Positions 6,646 to 13,980 of a stretch of 19,550 bases of DNA are shown here, piece by piece. Numbering within the stretch: the stretch's first letter is position 1; each line of letters starts with the position of its first letter. Below the pieces are notes generated by a model that saw only the letters and a program-made list of their open reading frames with translations, did no database searches and had not been told where the DNA came from. A program made the position numbers and the translations under genes. Origin of the DNA: CAYONP01 sp964405335 (GTDB lineage Bacteria > Armatimonadota > UBA10988); NCBI GenBank assembly GCA_964405335.1, contig CAYONP010000102.1, positions 1 to 19,550 on the forward strand, written 5' to 3'.

Positions 6646-7742
6646 CAGGCGCTGCCCTCCACCAGGCCGTGGACCAACCAGTCGTCGCCGACCGGCTCGA
6701 CCGATACTCTCGACAAACGCACCGCCGCGCTCAGCTTGTCCCGCCCGGGGCCGCTCCACGCCGTCGGCCCGTCGCCGCCGAGCAGCTTGGGCGCCACGAA
6801 CGCCAGCACCTCGTTGACCAGCCCGGCCCGCATCAGCGCGCCATTCAGGCCGCCGCCGCCCTCACAGAGCAGCTCGACGATGCCGCGCCGGCCGAGCTCG
6901 ATCAGCAGCGCTGTCAGCTCGATGTGGCTGCGCCGCTCGGGCAGGCGGAGCAGCTCGACGCCGGGACGCGACTGGACCTCGCGCCCCTCGCCGACGGCCA
7001 GGATCGTCGGTGCCAGGCCGTCGGTGTAGACGGCGGCCCGCCGGGGCGTCGCGCCCTGGGTGTCAACCACCACGCGCAAGGGGTTGCGCGTCGCGCGCGG
7101 GACGGGCTCGAGCTCGGCCAGGCGGCAAGTCAGCGACGGGTCGTCGGCGGTGACCGTGCGCGAGCCGACCATCACCGCGTCGACACGGTCGCGCAGCCGA
7201 TGGACGACGGCTCGCGCCGCTTCGCCCGAGACCCATCGGCTGTCGCCCGCGGTCGTGGCCAGCTTGCCGTCAAGGGTCATCGCCCACTTGCTGGTGACCC
7301 ACGGCCGGCCGGTGTGGCGGTGGTGCAGGTAGGCGCGGAGCTGCCACGAGACCGCTTCGGCCAGCGGCCCGACGGTCACCTCGAGCCCGGCGCGGCGCAG
7401 GCTCTCGACGCCGTGGCCGGAGACTCGCGGGTCGGAGTCGAGCAGGCTGCAGACGACGGACGCCACGCCGGCGGCGATGATCGCCTCGGTGCACGGCGGG
7501 GTGCGGCCGTGGTGGCAGCAGGGCTCGAGCGTGCAGTAGAGCGTCGCGCCGCGGGCAAGCTCGCCGGCGGCCTCGAGCGCGATGCGCTCGGCGTGGGGCA
7601 GACCGGCGGCGGCATGATGCCCCTGACCGACAACGAGGCCGTCGCGGACGATCAGGCAGCCGACGACGGGGTTCGGGCTGGTCCGGCCGCGGGCGGTTTC
7701 GGCCAGGTTGCGGGCGCGTCGGAGGTAGTCCTCAGCGGTCAT
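6645..7742 (-). CDS. ribD: riboflavin biosynthesis deaminase/reductase RibD
   Basis: A 365-aa bifunctional enzyme: an N-terminal pyrimidine deaminase (about 1-145) and a C-terminal reductase of the DHFR-like RibD_C type (about 146-360). The zinc-binding deaminase motifs are His50-Ala-Glu52 and Pro-Cys75 ... Cys84 (EPCCHHGRTPPC). The reductase shows WVTSKWAMTLDGKLAT (148-163), GDSRWVSG and a VMVGSRTVTADDPSLT segment typical of NADPH and substrate binding. It catalyses the second and third steps of riboflavin synthesis. The start ATG at 7742 overlaps the end of the upstream membrane-protein gene by 11 nt; longer frames merely read through that gene. Its stop overlaps the ribE start. Confidence 0.96.
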   Translation of the reverse strand: MTAEDYLRRARNLAETARGRTSPNPVVGCLIVRDGLVVGQGHHAAAGLPHAERIALEAAGELARGATLYCTLEPCCHHGRTPPCTEAIIAAGVASVVCSLLDSDPRVSGHGVESLRRAGLEVTVGPLAEAVSWQLRAYLHHRHTGRPWVTSKWAMTLDGKLATTAGDSRWVSGEAARAVVHRLRDRVDAVMVGSRTVTADDPSLTCRLAELEPVPRATRNPLRVVVDTQGATPRRAAVYTDGLAPTILAVGEGREVQSRPGVELLRLPERRSHIELTALLIELGRRGIVELLCEGGGGLNGALMRAGLVNEVLAFVAPKLLGGDGPTAWSGPGRDKLSAAVRLSRVSVEPVGDDWLVHGLVEGSA

Positions 7743-8118
7743 CGGGCCGCTGCTTCCAGAGCTCGGCCATCTCGGCGCCGAAGCGCATCTCGTGCCGGAG
7801 CTGGTTGGCCAACAGCAGGCGCAGGTCGAGCAGCACGAAGCCGACCAGCGAACAGGCCAGCAGGCCGGTGGCCCAGAACGCGGGCCAGAACGCCCGCTGC
7901 GCCAACTCGGGCCGGGCCGGCAGATAAACGCCGAGGAAGCCGAGCAGGACGAAGATGACCAACAGCACCAACCCGCCGGCCAGCCGCACGGCAAGCTGCC
8001 GCGCATCGATGATCAGACGCCCACGCCGCCACTGCGCGATGAGCACGGCCAAGCCAGACAAGGTGGCCACCACGGCGGCGCCGAGCGCGGAGGTGACGAT
8101 GGTCTGTTCGGTGGTCAT
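7732..8118 (-). CDS. small membrane protein of unknown function heading the rib operon
   Basis: A 128-aa protein with about three hydrophobic segments (residues 8-28, 43-66, 77-98) joined by a basic loop (QWRRGR, 29-34), and a charged C-terminal tail (NQLRHEMRFGAEMAELWKQR). I recognise no family. It overlaps ribD by 11 nt and is the first gene after a predicted promoter, so it should be co-expressed with riboflavin synthesis. It does not look like a known riboflavin transporter: RibU, RibM and PnuX-type proteins are longer and have more membrane spans. Function is open. Confidence 0.75.
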   Translation of the reverse strand: MTTEQTIVTSALGAAVVATLSGLAVLIAQWRRGRLIIDARQLAVRLAGGLVLLVIFVLLGFLGVYLPARPELAQRAFWPAFWATGLLACSLVGFVLLDLRLLLANQLRHEMRFGAEMAELWKQRPDDR

Positions 8119-8125
8119 CGGTGCG

Positions 8126-8134
8126 ATGGTACCA
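8126..8134 (-). promoter_or_regulatory. putative extended -10 promoter of the rib operon
   Basis: Read on the minus strand, TGG-TACCAT forms an extended -10 element (TGn plus hexamer). It ends only 7 nt before the ATG at 8118, implying a leaderless or nearly leaderless mRNA. No good -35 is visible. The same layout, TGn-TA(C/G)CAT, occurs before the genes at 11959 and 18304. No FMN riboswitch sequence was seen between this site and the operon. Confidence 0.4.
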
Positions 8135-8161
8135 CGGTCGCCCCGTCGCCGAAACGTGGCC

Positions 8162-8743
8162 TCAGGCGTCGCTGCCGATACAGTCGATGGCCGCCAGGCG
8201 ACGGATGCCCGCCACCAGATTGCCGAAACTCGGCGACCGTGGGTTGTCCGGGTCGAGGTGAGGCGCGATAGCGCGCGAGCCGCTGACCTTCTGGTACCGC
8301 TTTGCGGTCAGGCGCTCCAACTCGCGCGCCGGCGACTCCAGACGGTCTGGTTCACGGTACTTCCGCTTCTGTTGCAGGTCGGCGATTGAGGGCAATCCGA
8401 AGGCCGCGGCGACGGCTGCGAGATCGGCCAGGTAGAAGGCCTCCAACTCGCGACAGGCGACGCGCACCAGGAACGTGCGTCTGCCGGCGGCGTCGCACTG
8501 CTCCACCAGGCGCTCCTTGATGGCTCGGCAGTCGGGCGCTGAGTCCTGATCGATCAGGATCAGGAAGGCGGCCTCCGGATTCAGGTAGCCACGGAGGCGC
8601 TTGCGCAGACGGTGCAAGAGGTCGTGCTTACCCTCAAAGACGATGAACCGAGTGGCCAGCTCCGGCGGCAGCAGTCGTGGCACGAGGACTTCGAGCATTG
8701 CCTTGGCCGACTCCTCCTCCAGCAAGAAGACCAGCTCCCTCAT
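8162..8743 (-). CDS. DUF4276-like TOPRIM-type partner of the adjacent ATPase
   Basis: A 193-aa protein encoded directly after the ATPase, with start and stop overlapping as ATGA (8740-8743). Features match DUF4276-type proteins: an N-terminal strand followed by acidic residues (MRELVFLLEEESAKAML, Glu9-Glu11), a hydrophobic strand ending in Asp65-x-Asp67 (FLILIDQDSAPDC), and VRVACRELEAFYLAD (93-107) with Glu99 and Glu101. This acidic arrangement resembles a TOPRIM-like metal-binding nuclease site. The C-terminal third is basic and Pro-rich. Proteins of this kind are commonly found beside AAA/SMC-like ATPases, in pairs suspected to act in phage defence. The assignment is from memory of the family, and an active nuclease has not been shown. 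Local GC is lower than in the flanking genes. Confidence 0.8.
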   Translation of the reverse strand: MRELVFLLEEESAKAMLEVLVPRLLPPELATRFIVFEGKHDLLHRLRKRLRGYLNPEAAFLILIDQDSAPDCRAIKERLVEQCDAAGRRTFLVRVACRELEAFYLADLAAVAAAFGLPSIADLQQKRKYREPDRLESPARELERLTAKRYQKVSGSRAIAPHLDPDNPRSPSFGNLVAGIRRLAAIDCIGSDA

Positions 8744-9930
8744 CGCGGGTCCGCTCCGGCGAAAAAGCCCTCTTTCCAGAGCCGGCCCATCTGGTCGCCG
8801 TCCCGCATGTAGGCGTCGAGCTGCGGATCGTCTTTGGCCCGTCGAACGTGGGTGTAGCCGCGCTCCTTGACCAACCAGATGACCTCGTTCAGGCGGCACG
8901 CATTGAGGAAGTCGGGAGAGTGGGTCGAGACGAGCACCTGCCCGCCACGCTGGGAGTAAGCCCTGAACTCCTCGGCCAGTTCCAGCATCAGGCCGGGGTA
9001 GAGGTGGTTCTCCGGCTCCTCAACGCACAGCAGCGGGTGCGGCGCGGGGTCATGCAAGAGCACCAGATAGGCGAACATCTTGATCGTGCCGTCGGAGATG
9101 TAGCGGTCGAGGAACGGGGTGCGGAACGAACCATCCTGGAATCGTAGCGTGAGGTAACCGTCGTCGGTCAGCACCGGGGAAATTTGCTCGATGCCGGGCA
9201 CACGCTGCCGCATCGTGTCCAAGATCCGCGCGAAAACCTCGGGATGCTGCTCGTGCAGGTACTGCGCCACGCGCGGTAGGTTGTCGCCCGACTCGGAAAG
9301 GTGCTCCTGCGCGCCCGTCGCCTCCTTGCGTCCGCGTGCCGCAGTGATGTGAAAGTCGGATACATGCCACTGTTCGATCAGCCGCCGGAAGGCGTTTGCC
9401 GCCTTGAACCGCTCGAACTGACCGAGCCCCTTGAGCGCCAGCAGGTCTGGGGAGTTGAGCCGCTGCGCCTCGCGGGTCAGCTCCTCGTCGGACTTCGAGA
9501 AGTCCTCCTCGTTGGTGATCGCGTAGCCCTCGCCACAGCGAAAGTCGAGGAAGTGGAACGGCTTGCCGTGCCGACCGCGCTTGTAGCGCAGGACCTCGCG
9601 CTCGACGACGGGAGCGCCATTCCGCTCGGCAATCTCCACCGTGTAGGTGACCAGCCGATCGACGCCGAGGATCTCCATCCGGTACTGGACCTCGATCGCG
9701 ATGGTTTGGTCATCAGTGCCGCGGCTGAGAACCTCCCGGAATCGACCGCGGGCATCGAGCGCCTGGCGGACGTTGCTGATCAGGCAGTCGTGCAGAAACC
9801 CGAACACATCGAACAGCGTCGTCTTCCCGGTCCCGTTAGCACCGACCACGGCGCAGAAGCCCGGCAGGTCGGTGATCTCGACCTCTCGGAACATCCTGAA
9901 GTTCCGCAGTCGCAACGCCTCGATACGCAT
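8740..9930 (-). CDS. OLD/RecF-like AAA ATPase (AAA_21 type), probable defence ATPase
   Basis: A 396-aa ABC/SMC-like ATPase. It opens with MRIEALRLRNFRMFREVEI, a RecF/OLD-type N-terminal strand pair. The nucleotide site is complete: Walker A GANGTGKT (30-37), a signature-like ISDGTIKMFAYLVLL (278-292), Walker B LLCVEEPENHLYP (300-312) and the switch STHSPDFLN (335-343). The middle (about 60-250) is an insertion domain with no recognised motif. No nuclease domain follows, so the partner gene, overlapping by 4 nt, may supply the effector. The start is the ATG at 9930 with GGGAG upstream, 17 nt after the adenosyltransferase stop. Sampled lines here are about 58-68% GC, against 70-78% in neighbouring genes, which suggests later acquisition. 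AbiL-, PARIS- and Gabija-like systems share the ATPase-plus-partner plan but not, as far as I can see, this exact pair. Confidence 0.88.
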   Translation of the reverse strand: MRIEALRLRNFRMFREVEITDLPGFCAVVGANGTGKTTLFDVFGFLHDCLISNVRQALDARGRFREVLSRGTDDQTIAIEVQYRMEILGVDRLVTYTVEIAERNGAPVVEREVLRYKRGRHGKPFHFLDFRCGEGYAITNEEDFSKSDEELTREAQRLNSPDLLALKGLGQFERFKAANAFRRLIEQWHVSDFHITAARGRKEATGAQEHLSESGDNLPRVAQYLHEQHPEVFARILDTMRQRVPGIEQISPVLTDDGYLTLRFQDGSFRTPFLDRYISDGTIKMFAYLVLLHDPAPHPLLCVEEPENHLYPGLMLELAEEFRAYSQRGGQVLVSTHSPDFLNACRLNEVIWLVKERGYTHVRRAKDDPQLDAYMRDGDQMGRLWKEGFFAGADPR

Positions 9931-9947
9931 CGCCGCTCCCAGACCAC

Positions 9948-10493
9948 TCACCTCGTCCGCAACCCGCCCTCGCTCCCCCGCCGCAGCTCGTACCACCGCG
10001 CATAGAGCCACAACAGGTCGCTCAGGCGGTTCAGGTAGGGTAGCACAGGCTCGGCCGGCTCCTCGCCCGCCTCGACCAGCCGGCAGAGGCAGCGCTCGGC
10101 CCGCCGGGCGACGCAGCGGACCACGTCGAGCAGCGCGCCCTGGCGGGTGGCGCCGGGTAGGGCCCAGTCGGTCAACATGCCCTCGATCGACTCCAGCTCG
10201 TGCACCTGCTCTGTCAGCGCCGCAACGTGCTCGGCGCCGAGCGGCTCGCGCAGCTTGTGCCGGCGGTCGGGTGGGGTGGCCAGCGTCGCGCCGACCACGA
10301 AGAGCTCGCGCTGGAGGGCTTCGAGCCGCGCTGCCAGCGGATCATCGCCGGCCTCGGCGCGGGCCAGGCCGAGGTAGGCGCCGAGCTCGTCGACGGTGCC
10401 GTAAGCCTCGACCCGCGGGTGGTGCTTTGGCACCCGCGGGCCATGGAAGAGCTGCGTGGTGCCGTCGTCGCCGCGCTCGGTGGCGATGCTCAT
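9948..10493 (-). CDS. pduO: PduO-type cob(I)alamin adenosyltransferase
   Basis: A 181-aa four-helix-bundle enzyme that transfers adenosine from ATP to cob(I)alamin, giving coenzyme B12. Diagnostic segments: TERGDDGTTQLF (5-16, ATP-binding N-terminus), EAYGTVDELGAYLGLAR (29-45), the conserved CVARRAER (127-134) and PYLNRLSDLLW (152-162). Length and motif order are normal for the family. The ATG overlaps the sulfatase stop by 4 nt (ATGA), so the two are translationally coupled although functionally unrelated on present knowledge. No B12-dependent enzyme lies in the window. The ATPase gene starts 17 nt downstream. Confidence 0.94.
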   Translation of the reverse strand: MSIATERGDDGTTQLFHGPRVPKHHPRVEAYGTVDELGAYLGLARAEAGDDPLAARLEALQRELFVVGATLATPPDRRHKLREPLGAEHVAALTEQVHELESIEGMLTDWALPGATRQGALLDVVRCVARRAERCLCRLVEAGEEPAEPVLPYLNRLSDLLWLYARWYELRRGSEGGLRTR

Positions 10494-11896
10494 GCCGGCT
10501 CCAGCAGCCGGGCATGCGGCCCGCGCAGCTCACGTTCGCGCGCGTTCCACAGCTCGACCAGGTCGTAGCGCCGGAGCAGCTCGTCGCCGGCGGTCCCGTC
10601 GTCGCCGGCGACGGTCTGGTGGCAGTCGAGTTCGGCTTCGAGGCTGGCGCAGAGCAGCTCGTGTCCCGGCGCGTCGAGCAGGTTGGTGAACTGGTCGGGA
10701 TCGGCCTGGTTGTCGAACAACAGCCACGGCGTGCCGTCGGCCAGGCGGCAGTAAGTGTGGCGCTGCGTACGCACCCCGCGCCACGAGGGCACGCTCTGGG
10801 CCAGGCCCTGGTCGACCGCGAGAATGTCGAAGATGAACGACGAGGCCTGACCCGGCGAGCCACCGAGCAACATCCCCGACTGATCGGTCCCCTCCATCCC
10901 CGCCGCCGGCTGCAGGCCGCACAGGCTGAGCAGCGTCGGCGCGAAGTCGACGATGCCCAGGCAGCCCTGGCGGTCGACGCCCGCTTCGATCGCCTCGGGC
11001 CAGCGGATGACGAATGGGATGCGGACCGACTCATCCCACGGCTGTTGCTTATTGACCCGCCCATGGCTCCACAGCATGTCGCCGTGGTCGGAGGTGTAGA
11101 CGACGATCGTGTTGGCGGCCTGGCCCGTCCGGTCGAGCGCCTCGAGCAGTCGCATCAGCTCGTGATCGAGCGCGCTGCAGGCCGCGTAATAGCGGGCGAC
11201 CGACTGCCGCTGGTCGAGGTGCGCGCCGACGGCATGCTCGCCGTGGCCGGGGGCGACCAGCGAGCGATCGGGCGGGCAGAAGTTGCCCGGCAGGTCGAGC
11301 CGGGCCGGGTCGTACAGCCCCTCGAACCAGGGCGGGACCAGGTGGTACGGGTCATGCGGCGGGCCCCACGAAACGAACAGGCAGAACGGCGCCTCGCCTT
11401 CCTGTTCTAGAAACTCAATGGCCAAGTCGGTCTGCCTGACCGGCTCGTAGCCGCGGATCGGGATCGGCTCGGGATCGTCGCGGTAGTAGGCCGAGCCGTA
11501 GTAGTTGTGGGTGCAGTTGTAGACAGCCCAGTAGTCGAACCCATGCCGTCGCGCGCCGGGCGGGGTGAAGCCGCTGCGCGGCACGCCGTCGAGGTGCCAT
11601 TTGCCCACGTAGCCGGTCCGGTAGCCGGCCTGCTTCATCCGTGATCCGATGGTCACCGAGTCGGTTGGCAGCGGCAGGTCGTTGACCAACACCCGATTCG
11701 ACCAGGGGTACTGGCCGGTGAGCAGGATGGCACGGCTCGGGGTGCAGACCGGGCAGTTGGCCACCGTGTTGACACAGCGGGTACCCTCGCGGCGCAGGCG
11801 ATCATAGGCGGGGGTGATCAGCGGGTGGGTCGGATCGTCCAGTTCGCGCGCGCGGAGCTGGTCGGCGAAGACGAACAGCAGGTTGGGTTGAGCCAC
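10490..11896 (-). CDS. sulfatase (alkaline phosphatase superfamily, Cys-type)
   Basis: A 468-aa sulfatase with the formylglycine signature Cys51-Thr-Pro-Ser-Arg (CPVCTPSRAILLTG), in which Cys51 must be oxidised by a maturase not seen here. Other family landmarks: N-terminal PNLLFVFADQ with Asp12, GYVGKWHLDG (97-104, Lys99 and His101), and TSDHGDML (268-275) with the metal-binding Asp270-His271. The start is taken as GTG at 11896, with GGAGG 8 nt upstream and the N-terminus beginning right at the core strand. The longer ATG at 11950 would cross the predicted divergent promoter. No signal peptide is evident with the short start, so it would be cytoplasmic unless the longer start is used. It hydrolyses a sulfate ester of unknown substrate, perhaps a polysaccharide or other organic sulfate. 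Confidence 0.92.
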   Translation of the reverse strand: MAQPNLLFVFADQLRARELDDPTHPLITPAYDRLRREGTRCVNTVANCPVCTPSRAILLTGQYPWSNRVLVNDLPLPTDSVTIGSRMKQAGYRTGYVGKWHLDGVPRSGFTPPGARRHGFDYWAVYNCTHNYYGSAYYRDDPEPIPIRGYEPVRQTDLAIEFLEQEGEAPFCLFVSWGPPHDPYHLVPPWFEGLYDPARLDLPGNFCPPDRSLVAPGHGEHAVGAHLDQRQSVARYYAACSALDHELMRLLEALDRTGQAANTIVVYTSDHGDMLWSHGRVNKQQPWDESVRIPFVIRWPEAIEAGVDRQGCLGIVDFAPTLLSLCGLQPAAGMEGTDQSGMLLGGSPGQASSFIFDILAVDQGLAQSVPSWRGVRTQRHTYCRLADGTPWLLFDNQADPDQFTNLLDAPGHELLCASLEAELDCHQTVAGDDGTAGDELLRRYDLVELWNARERELRGPHARLLEPA

Positions 11897-11941
11897 GGCG
11901 GGCCTCCGCGCTGAGGTTCGGCTCGCGCGCGGCGGTTCCTG

Positions 11942-11950
11942 TGGTAGCAT
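11942..11950 (+). promoter_or_regulatory. putative extended -10 element, possibly bidirectional
   Basis: TGG-TAGCAT reads as an extended -10 for the glycosyltransferase gene and ends 8 nt before its ATG at 11959, again implying a leaderless mRNA. On the other strand the same bases (11949 down to 11941) read TGC-TACCAC, a possible -10 for the sulfatase with a leader of about 40 nt. Only 62 nt separate the two divergent genes, so both promoters must lie here. No clear -35 was found. Confidence 0.4.
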
Positions 11951-11958
11951 TGCCGCCC

Positions 11959-13623
11959 ATGCGCAGCCTGCTCCGTGGCCCGCGACCCGCGCTCGTCGTC
12001 GGCGCCCTCGCTGTCGGCGGCTACCTCCTCGGCAGCGGCCTGGCCGTCTTCCCCATGGACGACGCCTACATCCACTTCACCTATGCGCGAAACCTGGCCG
12101 AGCTGGGCCGGCTGACCTTCAACCCGGCGCCTTACGACCCGGGCGTCGGCACCAGCAGCATCCTCTGGACGCTGCTCCTCGCTCTCGGCCACATGACCAT
12201 CGGCGTGCCGGCGGCGGCGCGACTGATCGGCATCGCCGCCTACCTCGCCGTGATTGCGCTGAGCTGGCGGCTGGCGCGGTGGATGATCCCCACCGATCGC
12301 GGCGCCACCCTGGCGGCCTGTCTGGTCGCGCTCTCAGGCAACCTGATCTGGTTCTCGCTCAGCGGCATGGAGACGATGCTCTTCGTCGCCCTCGGTCTCG
12401 GCGCCGTGGTCGCCTACCGACACCGCCGGTTCGCCGCCGCGGGCCTGCTGGCCGGCCTCTGTGCGCTGACCCGCATCGAAGGCGTGGCGCTGTTGGCCGG
12501 CCTGGTCGCGGTCGAGTTGGTGCATGAGCGCCGCGTCGGCCGCGAACTGGTCCTGGCCGTGGCGCTGGCGATGCTGCTGCTCGCGCCCTGGCTGGCGTTT
12601 CTGAAGATCAAGACCGGCCACTTGCTGCCCACCACCTTCGCCGGCAAGAAGCAGGCGCAGGTGCGCGCGGCGCTCGAAATCGTCGGCGAGATGACCGGCG
12701 CCGCGCCGAGCGACGACGGCGCACTGCCGTGGTGGACCGTCGGTATCTACCCGGCCGGCGCGGTGGGCTACGGTCTGGCCTTCGTCGCCGGTGGAGCCTA
12801 CCTGCCCGGGCCGCGGGTCACGCCGCCGGGCGAGCTGTTCGCCATGATCGGCGGCATCTCGCTGCTCGGTCTGGCGGTGGCGCTCGGGGTCTTTCTGCCG
12901 CTCGGCCTGGTCGCCCTCCAGAGCGCGGCCGCGGCAATCCGAAGAGCCGATCCCCGCCGCCGCGCGCTGGCGCTGTTGGCCGTCTGGCTGGCCCTCCACA
13001 ACCTGGCCTACTGGGCCAAGCTGCCGACGCCCGGCACGGCCAGCCGCTACCAGGTGCTCAACCACCTCGCCTGCTGGCTGCTGCTCGGCGCCGGCGTGGC
13101 CTGGTGGCGGACCGAGCCGAAGCGCCGCGAGGCGATCGCCGCGCTGCTGCTCCTCCTCGGCCTGGCCAACGGCGGCTGGTGGCGCGGGGTCTATCAGAGC
13201 AACACCCGCCACATGGCCGAGGTGCGCTTCGCCTCGGCCGACTGGATCCGCGCGCGGACGCCGGCCGACGCGGTCATCGCCGCGCACGACATCGGCGCGC
13301 TCGGCTGGCGCATGGAGCGGCGCTGCGTCGACCTCGGCGGGCTGATTGACGGCGCCTGGCTCGCGGCGCGGCGCGATGGGACGATCACCGACTTCCTGAA
13401 CGAGCGTGGCGCGGCCTACCTGGTGCTGCCCGACAAGCACTCCAGCGAGTCGGCCGGGTTCTATGACTACGCTGAGTTCCTCGGCCTGACCACCGCGCCG
13501 GGGCTGCGCTATGAGCCGCTGGTCTCGTTCGAGAACGACTATTCCTCGTGGCTGCGCGGCGCCGCGCCGACCTGGAATGCCCTGCCGGCGGTGACCGTCT
13601 ATCGCCTGAAGTACGAGCGCTGA
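11959..13623 (+). CDS. GT-C type membrane glycosyltransferase (GT39/ArnT/PMT-like)
   Basis: A 554-aa polytopic membrane protein. After the first hydrophobic segment (about 11-30) comes FPMDDAYIHFTYARNLAE (31-48); the Asp34-Asp35 pair in the first outer loop is the usual acidic catalytic motif of GT-C enzymes using lipid-linked sugars. GTSSILWTLLLA, SGMETMLFVA and ALTRIEGVALL are characteristic of this bacterial subgroup. About ten further hydrophobic segments follow, then a C-terminal soluble region with ADWIRARTPADAVIAAHDIGALGW, common in uncharacterised homologues. It probably transfers a sugar from a polyprenyl phosphate to an envelope glycan or lipid; donor and acceptor are unknown. The start is the ATG at 11959. 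There is no Shine-Dalgarno, consistent with a leaderless transcript. The mazG-like gene follows after 1 nt. Confidence 0.85.
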   Translation: MRSLLRGPRPALVVGALAVGGYLLGSGLAVFPMDDAYIHFTYARNLAELGRLTFNPAPYDPGVGTSSILWTLLLALGHMTIGVPAAARLIGIAAYLAVIALSWRLARWMIPTDRGATLAACLVALSGNLIWFSLSGMETMLFVALGLGAVVAYRHRRFAAAGLLAGLCALTRIEGVALLAGLVAVELVHERRVGRELVLAVALAMLLLAPWLAFLKIKTGHLLPTTFAGKKQAQVRAALEIVGEMTGAAPSDDGALPWWTVGIYPAGAVGYGLAFVAGGAYLPGPRVTPPGELFAMIGGISLLGLAVALGVFLPLGLVALQSAAAAIRRADPRRRALALLAVWLALHNLAYWAKLPTPGTASRYQVLNHLACWLLLGAGVAWWRTEPKRREAIAALLLLLGLANGGWWRGVYQSNTRHMAEVRFASADWIRARTPADAVIAAHDIGALGWRMERRCVDLGGLIDGAWLAARRDGTITDFLNERGAAYLVLPDKHSSESAGFYDYAEFLGLTTAPGLRYEPLVSFENDYSSWLRGAAPTWNALPAVTVYRLKYER

Positions 13624-13624
13624 G

Positions 13625-13969
13625 ATGCCGAACCCGACCTTGACCGAGATGCAGCAGATCGCGCATGAGTGGATCGAGTCGCACGGCGGCTACTGGCACG
13701 AGTGGGCGAACCTGGCCCGTCTGGTCGAGGAATGCGGCGAGGTGGCCGGCGCGTTCCAGCGGCTGCGCGGCTTCCGCCCGCGCGCGGTCGAGGTCGATCT
13801 CGCCGCCGAGCTGGGCGACTTGCTGTGGTGCCTGCTGGTGGTCTCGAACCAGCAGGGGGTCGAGCTGACCGCGGCGTTCGAGTCGACGCTGGCCAAGGTG
13901 ACCGAGCGCGACGGCGCGGCGTGGCAGGCGTGGGCGGCGGCTCGGGCGTCCGAGCCGCCGCCGGCCTGA
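13625..13969 (+). CDS. MazG-like nucleotide pyrophosphohydrolase
   Basis: A 114-aa all-alpha NTP pyrophosphohydrolase of the MazG/dUTPase-2 superfamily. The metal-binding motif is LVEECGEVA (33-41, Glu35, Glu36 and Glu39) followed by AAELGDLLWCLLVV (60-73, Glu62 and Asp65), the EExxE...ExxD pattern of the family. Single-domain enzymes of this size usually hydrolyse a non-canonical or housekeeping (d)NTP to the monophosphate; the substrate here cannot be read from sequence. The ATG lies 1 nt after the glycosyltransferase stop, so the two form an operon. The Ala/Pro-rich C-terminal tail is probably disordered. Confidence 0.88.
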   Translation: MPNPTLTEMQQIAHEWIESHGGYWHEWANLARLVEECGEVAGAFQRLRGFRPRAVEVDLAAELGDLLWCLLVVSNQQGVELTAAFESTLAKVTERDGAAWQAWAAARASEPPPA

Positions 13970-13980
13970 GCGGAGTCGGT

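Noticed and set aside
6669..7958. 429-codon plus-strand frame opposite ribD
   Set aside because: Arg/Ala/Gly-rich shadow with no domain; ribD is unambiguous on the other strand.
8119..8161. FMN riboswitch before the rib genes
   Set aside because: The gap is only 43 nt and lacks the conserved RFN element sequences; none was seen in the ribE-ribBA gap either.
9647..11410. 587-codon plus-strand frame opposite the sulfatase and adenosyltransferase
   Set aside because: It runs across three well-supported minus-strand genes and is dominated by Arg/Ala/Pro.
12334..13440. 368-codon minus-strand frame inside the glycosyltransferase gene
   Set aside because: Complement of a membrane protein with clear GT-C motifs; no independent evidence.
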